A stretch of DNA of 64,000 nucleotides, from NCBI RefSeq assembly GCF_021287135.1, contig NZ_JAJTBB010000020.1, positions 62,001-126,000 of the forward strand. Reading direction: 5' to 3'. A program made the translations under genes and the position numbers. How positions within the stretch are numbered: position 1 is the stretch's first letter; each line of letters opens with the position of its first letter. Of this stretch, positions 46,984 through 54,595 are shown one piece after another. The DNA comes from Acidovorax sp. Lineage in GTDB: Bacteria; Pseudomonadota; Gammaproteobacteria; Burkholderiales; Burkholderiaceae_C. The notes under the pieces were generated by a model. The model did no database searches. It saw only the letters and a list, made by a program, of their open reading frames with translations, and was not told where the DNA came from.

Positions 46984-47078
46984 ACACCGGCGGATTTCAG
47001 CCATCACTGGCTCACACCTGGCGGGCAAAGTCCTTCCATGCCCCACATCCCGAGGCACCCTCCCAGGAGTTCATTGCC

Positions 47079-47633
47079 ATGCCTATGCTGCCCCGTTCTG
47101 CCGTGCTTCTTTCCGCGATCGCCACCCTGGGGCTCAGCGCCGGGTTGGCGCTGGCCGCGCCCGCCGAGGCCCAGGCCCGTACCCGCCACCGCGTGGAGCA
47201 CCACGCCGATGGCAGCATGGCCTCTCACACCGGCGTGGCCCGCAGCGGCCCGAACGGCACCGTGCTGCGCGGCCGCACGGCCACCGCTGATGGCCAAGGC
47301 AACGCCAGCGTGACGAGCCGGGGCGCTGCCGTGGGCACGCAGGGCGGGGTGGCCGTGCGCCAGGGCAGCACCACGCGCAACGCCGACGGCAGCGCCAGCC
47401 ACAGCGGCAGCCTGTCGGCCCGGAATGCCCAGGGCAGCCTGCAAAGCAGCGGCGGCGCCACGCGCAATGCCGACGGCACCGTGACGCAAGCGCGCACCTC
47501 CACCGCCACCAGCGCGGCCACCGGCAACAGCGTGCAGACGCAAAGCAGCTACAGCCAGGACAGCGGCCTGAGCCGCAGCGCCACCTGCTACGACGCCAGC
47601 GGCGCGGCCATGGCCTGCCCCACGCGGCCTTGA
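47079..47633 (+). CDS. Small secreted Ala/Gly/Ser/Thr-rich repeat protein
   Basis: A 184-residue protein with a signal peptide (cleavage after about LALAAPAEAQA). The mature part is polar and low in hydrophobic residues, built of short degenerate repeats around RNADGSxSHSG / RNAQGSLQSSG / RNADGTVTQAR. One pair of Cys lies near the C-terminus (TCYDASGAAMACP). GGAG precedes the ATG at 47079. No family recognised; an extracellular or periplasmic stress-type protein is possible. It faces the OmpR-type operon across the TGTCAT dyad and is probably its target. Confidence 0.75.
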   Translation: MPMLPRSAVLLSAIATLGLSAGLALAAPAEAQARTRHRVEHHADGSMASHTGVARSGPNGTVLRGRTATADGQGNASVTSRGAAVGTQGGVAVRQGSTTRNADGSASHSGSLSARNAQGSLQSSGGATRNADGTVTQARTSTATSAATGNSVQTQSSYSQDSGLSRSATCYDASGAAMACPTRP

Positions 47634-47672
47634 TTTCGTTGCCGGTGCCTGGCCTTTCTGCGCTAGAAATAT

Positions 47673-47732
47673 CCGTTCGGGCTGAGCCTGCCTGCGCCTT
47701 GCGCGGCGCATCGACAGGCTCAGCGTGAACGG
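47673..47732. repeat. REP-like inverted pair
   Basis: CCGTTCGGGCTGAGCCTG (47673-47690) and CAGGCTCAGCGTGAACGG (47715-47732) are inverted with two mismatches around a GC-rich loop. The TCGACAGGCTCAG...GAACGG form is a common intergenic repeat in betaproteobacteria and pseudomonads. It lies between the repeat-protein gene and the esterase. Confidence 0.7.
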
Positions 47733-47808
47733 TTGGGTTAGAGCCGCCCTTCTCCATCGTCCCTTCTCATTCCCGCCCTCCACCTTTTACCCTGACAGGA
47801 GCTTTGCC

Positions 47809-48783
47809 ATGTCCCTGCGCCATCTGCTCATCGTCACCGCCCTGGCTGTCGCCAGCCTCGGCACCGCCAGCGCGCAAGCCCAGGCCCCCGCACAAAACGG
47901 GGGCCGTCTGCGCGCCCTCATCGCGCAAAGGCAGGCCGCTGCCGCCCCGGCTGCCCTGCCCGCAGGCGTGCAGCGCATTGCCGACGTGCCCTACGGCGCG
48001 GACCCGGCGCAGCGCATGGATGTGTACGTGCCCACCAGCCCCACGGGCGCAGGCGCCACCAGCCTGGTGGCCAGCGCGGTGCGCGCGCCGGTGATCTTCA
48101 TGGTGCATGGCGGCGGCTGGCGCTATGGCGACAAGGCCATGGGCCGTGTGGTGCAGGAGAAGGTGAGCCGCTGGGTGCCCAAGGGCTTCATCCTCATCTC
48201 CATCAACTACCGCATGCTGCCCGACACGCCGGTGGCCGTGCAAGAGCGCGACGTGCAGGCCGCCCTCATGGCCGCGCAGCAGCGCGCGGGCACCTGGGGC
48301 GGGGATCCGAGCCGCTTCATCCTCATGGGCCACTCGGCGGGCGCCCACCTGGTGGCCCTGCTCAACGCCCGGGCGCCGCAGGCTCTGCGCGAAGGGGCCT
48401 GGCCCTGGCTGGGCACGGTGTCGCTGGACAGCGCGGTGATGAACGTGCCCGCCTACATGCGCGCGCCGCACCTGCCGCTGTACGACGACGCCTTCGGCAG
48501 CGACCCCGCCTACTGGGTGGCGCTGTCGCCCTTCCACCAGTGGACGGTGGGCGCGCCGCCGGTGCAGTTGGTGTGCTCCACCGAACGGGCGGACCAGCCC
48601 TGTTCCCAGGCCGACGCCCTGGCCCGCCACGTGCGCAACCAGGGTGGCCGGGCCGAGGTGCTGCCGCAGGACCTGAACCACGGCGAGATCAACGCCACGC
48701 TGGGCCTGGAGAGCGACTACACGCGGGCGGTGGAAGCCTTCATGGGGTCGCTGGACCTGGAAGTGGCACGCCGCCTGCAATGA
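47809..48783 (+). CDS. Secreted alpha/beta-hydrolase (BD-FAE/HSL-like esterase)
   Basis: A 324-residue exported hydrolase. Signal peptide ends near ASAQA (about 1-23). The oxyanion motif is HGGGW (100-104), the nucleophile Ser176 lies in GHSAG, and SINYR and a late DLNHGEI (catalytic His) are as in carbohydrate-ester and small-ester hydrolases of the HSL/BD-FAE group. The signal peptide starts from the ATG at 47809, preceded by ACAGGAGC; an upstream in-frame ATG lies inside the REP-like repeat. Substrate unknown. Confidence 0.87.
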   Translation: MSLRHLLIVTALAVASLGTASAQAQAPAQNGGRLRALIAQRQAAAAPAALPAGVQRIADVPYGADPAQRMDVYVPTSPTGAGATSLVASAVRAPVIFMVHGGGWRYGDKAMGRVVQEKVSRWVPKGFILISINYRMLPDTPVAVQERDVQAALMAAQQRAGTWGGDPSRFILMGHSAGAHLVALLNARAPQALREGAWPWLGTVSLDSAVMNVPAYMRAPHLPLYDDAFGSDPAYWVALSPFHQWTVGAPPVQLVCSTERADQPCSQADALARHVRNQGGRAEVLPQDLNHGEINATLGLESDYTRAVEAFMGSLDLEVARRLQ

Positions 48784-48799
48784 TGCGAGGGTGCAATCT

Positions 48800-48860
48800 G
48801 CTCTGATTTTTATAGCAGCTAGCGCTTTGCTGATAAGCGCTAGCGGCCATTTTCATTCAG
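48800..48860 (+). repeat. Two-hairpin intergenic repeat, copy 5 (likely bidirectional terminator)
   Basis: Hairpin 2 is GCTAGCGCTT-TGCTGAT-AAGCGCTAGC (48818-48844), perfect. Hairpin 1 (GCTCTG...TATAGC) is degenerate as in copy 3. It begins 16 bases after the esterase stop, in its orientation, and reaches the end of the convergent uvrA. Confidence 0.8.
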
Positions 48861-51800
48861 ATTTTTCCCGCAGGTAAGGCGCCAGATAGCGCCCCGTATG
48901 GCTCGCCGGGTTGGCCGCCAGGTCCTCGGGCGTGCCCACGCCCACCACGGTGCCGCCGCCCGCGCCGCCCTCGGGGCCCATGTCGATGAGCCAGTCGGCG
49001 GTTTTGATCACGTCGAGGTTGTGCTCGATGATGACGATGGTGTTGCCCGCGTCGCGCAGCTGGTGCAGCACCTTGAGCAGCAGGTCGATGTCGGCAAAGT
49101 GCAGGCCGGTGGTGGGCTCGTCCAGGATGTAGAGCGTGCGGCCGGTGTCGCGTTTGCTCAGCTCCTGCGCCAGCTTCACGCGCTGCGCCTCGCCGCCCGA
49201 CAGCGTGGTGGCCGCCTGGCCCAGGCGGATGTAGGAGAGGCCCACGTCCAGCAATGTCTGCAGCTTGCGCGCGATGGTCGGCACGTCCTTGAAGAAAGCC
49301 GCCGCGTCCTCCACCGTCAGCTCCAGGATCTGCGCGATGTTCTTGCCCTTCCACAGCACTTCCAGCGTCTCGCGGTTGTAGCGCTGGCCGTGGCACACGT
49401 CGCAGGGCACGTACACGTCGGGCAGGAAGTGCATCTCCACCTTCACCACGCCGTCGCCCTGGCAGGCCTCGCAGCGGCCGCCGGCCACGTTGAAGCTGAA
49501 GCGGCCGGGGCCGTAGCCGCGTTCCTTGGCGGTGTTGACCTCGGCCATCAGCTCGCGGATGGGGGTGAACAGGCCCGTGTAGGTGGCCGGGTTGCTGCGC
49601 GGCGTGCGGCCGATGGGGCTCTGGTCGACGTTGATGACCTTGTCGAAGTACTCGATGCCTACGATCTCCTCGTGGGGCGCGGGCTCCTCGTGGGCGCGGT
49701 AGATCTGGCGCGCCACGGCGGCATACAGCGTGTCGTTGACCAGCGTGCTCTTGCCCGAGCCCGACACACCCGTCACGCAGGTGAGCAGCCCCACCGGGAA
49801 GTCCACGCTCACGTCCTTGAGGTTGTTGCCCGTGGCGCCCACCACGCGCAGCGCCTGCACGGCGCCCTGGCGGGCGTGGTGCTCGGCCATGCGCTCGGCC
49901 CGGCGCTTGCTCGCCTCGGTCTGCGGGAAGCGCGACTTGCCCTTGGGCGGCGCAGGCGGCGGCGCGGGCTGGTCCAGCACCGGCAGCCAGGGCGTGCGGC
50001 GCTTGGGCACGGGAATCGACAGCGTGCCGGACAGGTACTTGCCCGTCAGCGATTCAGGGTGGCTGCGCACCGCGTCGTACGTGCCCTGCGCCATCACGCG
50101 GCCGCCGTGCACGCCCGCGCCCGGGCCCATGTCGATCACATGGTCGGCGGCTCGCATCATGTCCTCGTCGTGCTCCACCACAATCACGCTGTTGCCGATG
50201 TCGCGCAGGTGCTGCAGCGTGGCGATCAGCCGGTCGTTGTCGCGCTGGTGCAGGCCGATGCTGGGCTCGTCCAGCACATACATCACGCCCGTGAGGCCCG
50301 AGCCGATCTGCGACGCCAGGCGGATGCGCTGCGCCTCGCCGCCCGAGAGCGTCTCGGCGCTGCGGTCCAGGCTCAGGTAGTTCAGGCCCACGTCGTTCAG
50401 GAACTGCAGCCGCGTGGTGATCTCGCGCACCACCTTGTCGGCGATCTCGGCCTTGGCGCCCGTGAGCTGCAGCTGCTGGAACCAGGCGTGCGCGCTGGCC
50501 AGGGTGTCGTGGCTCACCTCGAAGATCGCGCGGGCCTGCGCGCCCTCGCCCACCTTCACATGCCGGGCCTCGCGGCGCAGGCGCGTGCCATGGCATTCGG
50601 GGCAGGGCTGGCTGCTGCGAAAGCGGGCCAGGTCCTCGCGCACCACCACCGAATCCGTCTCGCGGTAGCGCCGTGCCATGTTGGGCAGGATGCCTTCGAA
50701 CGGGTGCTTCTTGCTGTACACCTTGCCCTTGTTGGGGCCGCTGTCCAGGATGTAGCTGAACGCGATCTCCTCCTCGCCCGATCCGTGCAGCACCACCTGC
50801 TGCACCTTGGCCGGCAGCGATTCGAACGGCGCTTCCACGTCAAAGCCGTAGTGGGCGGCCAGGCTCTCCAGCATCGCAAAGTAATAGCCATTGCGGCGGT
50901 CCCAGCCCTTGATGGCGCCGCTGGCCAGGCTGAGCGTGGGGAAGGCCACCACGCGCGCCGCATCGAACACCTCGCGCTGGCCGATGCCGTCGCATGCCGG
51001 GCACGCGCCCATGGGCGAGTTGAACGAGAACAGGCGCGGCTCCAGCTCGGCCAGCGAGTAGCTGCACACCGGACAGGCGAACTTGCTGGAAAACAGGTGC
51101 TCCTGGCCCGAATCCATCTCCAGCGCCAGCACGCGGCCGTTGCCCTCGGCGCCGCCCACGCGCAGCACCGCCTCGATGCTCTCGGCCAGGCGCTGCTGCA
51201 TGTCAGCGCGCACCTTGAGGCGGTCGATCACCACGTCGATGTTGTGCTTCTCGGTCTTCTTGAGCGCCGGCAGGCTCTCGTGCTCGACGATCTGACCATC
51301 CACCCGGAAGCGGACGTAACCCAGCGCCTGCATCTGCGCAAAGAGCTCGGTGAACTCGCCCTTCTTCTCGCGCGCCACGGGCGCCAGCAGCATGAGCCTG
51401 GTGTCCTCGGGCAGTGCCAGCACGGCATCCACCATCTGGCTCACCGTTTGCGCGGCCAGCGGCAGGCCGTGGTCGGGGCAGTACGGCGTGCCGGCGCGGG
51501 CGTACAAGAGGCGCAGGTAGTCGTGGATCTCGGTCACCGTGCCCACGGTGGAGCGCGGGTTGTGGCTGGTGGCCTTCTGCTCGATGCTGATGGCGGGCGA
51601 CAGGCCCTCGATCAGGTCCACATCGGGCTTGTCCAGCCGCCCCAGGAACTGCCGCGCATAGGCCGACAGGCTCTCCACGTAGCGCCGCTGCCCCTCGGCA
51701 TACAGCGTGTCGAACGCCAGGCTCGACTTGCCCGAGCCCGACAGCCCGGTGATCACCACCAGCTGGTTGCGCGGAATGTCCAGGTCAATGTTCTTGAGGT

Positions 51801-51936
51801 TGTGCGTGCGCGCCCCCCGGATGCTGATGCGCTGCTCGCGCAGGGCGCGGGCCAGGTACAGGCCGTCATCGGGAGCGGCATCGGAAGCGGGGGCGGAGAC
51901 GGGCATGGGCGCGGCGGAAAAGGGCGAACCCTCCAT
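48853..51936 (-). CDS. uvrA: UvrA, excinuclease ABC subunit A
   Basis: About 1027 residues; the damage-recognition ATPase of nucleotide excision repair. Two ABC modules: the first Walker A is [10 protein letters not shown] just after [17 protein letters not shown], the second is [10 protein letters not shown]. Signature sequences [16 protein letters not shown] and [14 protein letters not shown], the zinc-finger Cys pairs ([31 protein letters not shown]) and [12 protein letters not shown] are present. The exact start is uncertain: ATGs at 51936 and 51906 and one further upstream at 52017 are in frame, and none has a clear ribosome site. Confidence 0.96.
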   Translation of the reverse strand: MEGSPFSAAPMPVSAPASDAAPDDGLYLARALREQRISIRGARTHNLKNIDLDIPRNQLVVITGLSGSGKSSLAFDTLYAEGQRRYVESLSAYARQFLGRLDKPDVDLIEGLSPAISIEQKATSHNPRSTVGTVTEIHDYLRLLYARAGTPYCPDHGLPLAAQTVSQMVDAVLALPEDTRLMLLAPVAREKKGEFTELFAQMQALGYVRFRVDGQIVEHESLPALKKTEKHNIDVVIDRLKVRADMQQRLAESIEAVLRVGGAEGNGRVLALEMDSGQEHLFSSKFACPVCSYSLAELEPRLFSFNSPMGACPACDGIGQREVFDAARVVAFPTLSLASGAIKGWDRRNGYYFAMLESLAAHYGFDVEAPFESLPAKVQQVVLHGSGEEEIAFSYILDSGPNKGKVYSKKHPFEGILPNMARRYRETDSVVVREDLARFRSSQPCPECHGTRLRREARHVKVGEGAQARAIFEVSHDTLASAHAWFQQLQLTGAKAEIADKVVREITTRLQFLNDVGLNYLSLDRSAETLSGGEAQRIRLASQIGSGLTGVMYVLDEPSIGLHQRDNDRLIATLQHLRDIGNSVIVVEHDEDMMRAADHVIDMGPGAGVHGGRVMAQGTYDAVRSHPESLTGKYLSGTLSIPVPKRRTPWLPVLDQPAPPPAPPKGKSRFPQTEASKRRAERMAEHHARQGAVQALRVVGATGNNLKDVSVDFPVGLLTCVTGVSGSGKSTLVNDTLYAAVARQIYRAHEEPAPHEEIVGIEYFDKVINVDQSPIGRTPRSNPATYTGLFTPIRELMAEVNTAKERGYGPGRFSFNVAGGRCEACQGDGVVKVEMHFLPDVYVPCDVCHGQRYNRETLEVLWKGKNIAQILELTVEDAAAFFKDVPTIARKLQTLLDVGLSYIRLGQAATTLSGGEAQRVKLAQELSKRDTGRTLYILDEPTTGLHFADIDLLLKVLHQLRDAGNTIVIIEHNLDVIKTADWLIDMGPEGGAGGGTVVGVGTPEDLAANPASHTGRYLAPYLREKSE

Positions 51937-52010
51937 GATAGGGGCGCGGCCCCATGCCAGGGCCTCCGTTACAACCGCCGCGGCGCCAGGGCGACGCCGG
52001 GAAAGCACTT

Positions 52011-52040
52011 TTGGCATTTTTCAACGGTTGTGCCTATACT
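52011..52040 (+). promoter_or_regulatory. Sigma70-like promoter of the collar-protein operon
   Basis: TTGGCA (52011-52016), an 18-base spacer and TATACT (52035-52040) form the best sigma70-type promoter seen in this window. It is set in an AT-rich stretch that continues to about 52070. The start would be near 52047, some 60 bases before the acetyltransferase ATG. Confidence 0.65.
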
Positions 52041-52108
52041 CATTTTTAATAATTTTTCACAATCTAAGCCTGGCGAAGAGTCCGAGGACGCTGGGCCGAT
52101 CCACCCGT

Positions 52109-52939
52109 ATGAGCATTTCGCCGCCCAGCGAATCCAGCCCCCGGATGGCGCCCAGCCGCCTGGCCCTGCGGCCCATCCGACCTGAAGACGAAGCCACGCT
52201 GCTGGCCATCTTTGCCTCCACGCGCGAAGAGGAGCGCCGCATGCTGGGCTGGCCCGACGCGGCCTGGGACGCGTTCGTGCGCCAGCAGTTCTCCTTCCAG
52301 CACACGCAGTACCAGTCCGCCTACGCCCATCCTTCGTTCCTGCTGGTGCTGTGCGACGGCGAAGTGGCCGGGCGGCTCTACCTGGACCGCGCCCCGCGCG
52401 AGACCCGGGTGGTGGACATCGCGCTCTTGCCGGCCTGGCGGCGCCAGGGCATCGGCCGGCTGCTGATGGAATCGCTGGCCGTGGAGTCCGACGGCAACGG
52501 CATCCCGCTCACCCTGCATGTCGAGAGGAACAACCCGATCCTCGGGTACTACGAACGCCTGGGATTCCAGGTGGAGGCCGACAAGGACGTCTACCTGTAC
52601 CTGCGGCGCCCCAGCGCGCTGGGCGAACTCCCTGCGCTGCAGGCCTTCGAGCCCTGCGTGGGGACCGATTTCCTCTTGCAGCGGCCGGGGGGCGAGGCGG
52701 CCGTGCCACTGCGGCTGGCGGATGTCGCCATCCGGCAGCGGCCAGGCACCCACAGCGGCTCGCTGACCTTCACGGGCCCGGACTTTGGCCGGCCGGCGCA
52801 CGACACCTACGTGCTGGTGCACCCCCAGCTGGGGCGGTTTCCGTTGTTCCTCGGCCCCGTCATGGGCGGCGCGGCGGGGGAGCTTTTGTACCAGGCGGTC
52901 ATCACCCGCACGGTTCCATCGCCCGAGGAGGACCCCTGA
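52109..52939 (+). CDS. GNAT acetyltransferase fused to a DUF6916-like domain
   Basis: A 276-residue two-domain protein. Residues about 15-165 form a GNAT N-acetyltransferase: VDIALLPAWRRQGIGRLLMES carries the acetyl-CoA RxxGxG motif, and HVERNNPILGYYERLGF the C-terminal motif. Residues about 180-270 (VPLRLADVAIRQR, LTFTGPDFGRPAHDTYVLVH, GRFPLFLGPV) resemble DUF6916, a small domain I recall near phage-tail-collar proteins. It ends one base before the first collar gene, so it is the first gene of that operon. The acceptor is unknown; modification of the collar proteins is a guess. The ATG at 52145 is an alternative start. Confidence 0.8.
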   Translation: MSISPPSESSPRMAPSRLALRPIRPEDEATLLAIFASTREEERRMLGWPDAAWDAFVRQQFSFQHTQYQSAYAHPSFLLVLCDGEVAGRLYLDRAPRETRVVDIALLPAWRRQGIGRLLMESLAVESDGNGIPLTLHVERNNPILGYYERLGFQVEADKDVYLYLRRPSALGELPALQAFEPCVGTDFLLQRPGGEAAVPLRLADVAIRQRPGTHSGSLTFTGPDFGRPAHDTYVLVHPQLGRFPLFLGPVMGGAAGELLYQAVITRTVPSPEEDP

Positions 52940-52940
52940 C

Positions 52941-53459
52941 ATGAGCGAGGCATTCATTGGCGAAATTCGCCTCTTTGCCGGCAATTTCGCGCCGCAACAC
53001 TGGTCGTTCTGCGATGGCAGCTTGCTGCCCATTGCGGAGTATGACGCCGCCTATGCGCTGCTGGGGACCACGTACGGCGGGGATGGGGTCACGACCTTCG
53101 CCGTCCCGGACCTGCGGGGGCGGCTGCCGATCGGCGTGGGGCAGGGGCCGGGCCTGAGCCTGCGCGTCCTGGGGGAGCAAGTGGGGGTGGAGCAGGTCAC
53201 CCTGCTGGCCAACAACGCCCCGGCCCACACGCACGCCCTGGCCGCGGGCGCCGCTGCCAGCAACGTGAACCCCGCGGGCCTGGCGCCTGCCGCCGTGACC
53301 GGCTTCAACCTGTATGCCGCAAGCACCACCGCGCCGCAGGCCCTCGCGGGCAGCACGGTTGACGTGGCGGGCGGGGGAATGCCGCACAACAACGTGATGC
53401 CTTCGATGCCGCTGAGCTTCATCGTTTGCCTCAACGGCATCTTCCCCAGCCGCAACTGA
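52941..53459 (+). CDS. Phage-tail-collar domain protein (MdpB-like), copy 1
   Basis: A 172-residue protein. The N-terminal collar fold (PF07484 type) is FIGEIRLFAGNFAPQHWSFC, then GSLLPIAEYDAAYALLGTTY and TTFAVPDLRGRLPIGVGQ. A short Ala-rich linker follows, and the C-terminal block is MPHNNVMPSMPLSFIVCLNG, with end FPSRN. No signal peptide. Such stand-alone collar proteins are annotated microcystin-dependent protein (MdpB), function unclear. First of three tandem paralogues; starts one base after the GNAT stop. Confidence 0.9.
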   Translation: MSEAFIGEIRLFAGNFAPQHWSFCDGSLLPIAEYDAAYALLGTTYGGDGVTTFAVPDLRGRLPIGVGQGPGLSLRVLGEQVGVEQVTLLANNAPAHTHALAAGAAASNVNPAGLAPAAVTGFNLYAASTTAPQALAGSTVDVAGGGMPHNNVMPSMPLSFIVCLNGIFPSRN

Positions 53460-53474
53460 AGAAAGGAACACGTC

Positions 53475-53990
53475 ATGGACCCCTTCATTGGCGAAATCCG
53501 CGCCTTCGCGTTCGGCATGATCCCCAAGGGCTGGGCGGTGTGCAACGGAAGCCTGCTGGCCATTGCGCAGAACCAGCCCCTGTTCTCCCTGCTGGGAACG
53601 CGCTATGGCGGCAACGGGCAGACCACGTTCGCGCTGCCCGATCTGCGCGGGCGCACACCCGTCGGGTACGGGCAGACCCAGAGCGGCGGTCTGCCGCTCG
53701 GCACCAACGGCGGGTCCGAGACCGTGGCGCTGACCACCGCGCAAGTGCCATCACACAGCCATGCGCTGCGCGGCACCACCGGCCTGGCAACCACCAACAA
53801 TCCCGCGAATGGGGTGCTGGCGCAGACGGCCAACGCCGCCTCCGCCGCGTATGCGGCACCGGGCTCCGCCACGCTGGCCGCGGCGGCCGTTGCCTCCAGC
53901 GGCGCGGGGCTGGCACACGAGAACATGCAGCCTTCGCTGGTGGTGAATTGGTGTATCGCCATCAACGGCATCTTCCCGTCCCGCAACTGA
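53475..53990 (+). CDS. Phage-tail-collar domain protein (MdpB-like), copy 2
   Basis: A 171-residue paralogue of the preceding protein: FIGEIRAFAFGMIPKGWAVC, LFSLLGTRYGGNGQTTFALP, DLRGRTPVGYGQ. The C-terminal block is HENMQPSLVVNWCIAINGIF and ends PSRN. The middle section (residues about 95-140) is the most diverged from copies 1 and 3, as expected for a ligand-facing or trimer-surface region. A ribosome site AAAGGAACACGTC lies in the 15-base gap from copy 1. Confidence 0.9.
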   Translation: MDPFIGEIRAFAFGMIPKGWAVCNGSLLAIAQNQPLFSLLGTRYGGNGQTTFALPDLRGRTPVGYGQTQSGGLPLGTNGGSETVALTTAQVPSHSHALRGTTGLATTNNPANGVLAQTANAASAAYAAPGSATLAAAAVASSGAGLAHENMQPSLVVNWCIAINGIFPSRN

Positions 53991-54005
53991 GCCAGGAGGC
54001 CCCCC

Positions 54006-54548
54006 ATGGCAGACCCCTTTTATGGCGAGATCCGCGCCTTTGCGTTCGACTTTGCCCCGGTGCACTGGGCCTTTTGCCAGGGCCAGCTGGTGCCCATCTC
54101 GCAGAACACGGCGCTGTTCTCGGTGATCGGCATCCAGTTCGGCGGCAACGGCGTTTCGTCCTTTGGCCTGCCCAACCTGCAGGGCGTGGCCCCCATGGGC
54201 AGCGGCGACGCACCCGGCCTCACGCCCCGCACCGTGGGGGATTTGGCCGGCACGGAGTCGGAAACGCTGCTGCCCAGCGAAATGCCGCAGCACACCCACG
54301 CAGTGACAGCGGAAGGCGCCAACGCGACGGCCGCCGTGCCGCAGGGCAATTTCCTGGCGAAAGGGCTGGTTCCCGGGGCGCGACCCAGCCCCCGGCCCAC
54401 CTACGCGACCGGCGCGGCCACCACCGCGCTGGCGGCCAATGCGCTGGCGCCCTTCACGGGCGGCGGACAGCCGCACAACAACATGCAGCCTTATCTGGCG
54501 CTGAACTTCTGCATCTGCCTGTCGGGCGAGTTCCCCGTGCGCGGCTGA
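54006..54548 (+). CDS. Phage-tail-collar domain protein (MdpB-like), copy 3
   Basis: A 180-residue paralogue: FYGEIRAFAFDFAPVHWAFC, ALFSVIGIQFGGNGVSSFGL, PNLQGVAPMGSGDAPG. The C-terminal block is PHNNMQPYLALNFCICLSGE, and the end is FPVRG rather than FPSRN. The ribosome site AGGAGG is in the 15-base gap after copy 2. Identical gap lengths between the three copies point to tandem duplication of gene plus leader. The giant Ig/TIG gene follows 47 bases later. Confidence 0.9.
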   Translation: MADPFYGEIRAFAFDFAPVHWAFCQGQLVPISQNTALFSVIGIQFGGNGVSSFGLPNLQGVAPMGSGDAPGLTPRTVGDLAGTESETLLPSEMPQHTHAVTAEGANATAAVPQGNFLAKGLVPGARPSPRPTYATGAATTALAANALAPFTGGGQPHNNMQPYLALNFCICLSGEFPVRG

Positions 54549-54595
54549 CACCCCGTCCCGTGCCCATCGCATTCACCGTTGTGAGAGCCCTTGCC

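Noticed and set aside
48898-52185. A 1095-codon open frame antisense to uvrA
   Set aside because: Same GC artefact; uvrA on the minus strand carries both Walker A motifs, zinc fingers and signature sequences.
52941-54548. Prophage remnant suggested by tail-collar domains
   Set aside because: No capsid, terminase, integrase, lysis or other tail genes nearby, no att-like repeats seen, and the genes share an operon with an acetyltransferase. Stand-alone MdpB-type proteins are common outside phages.
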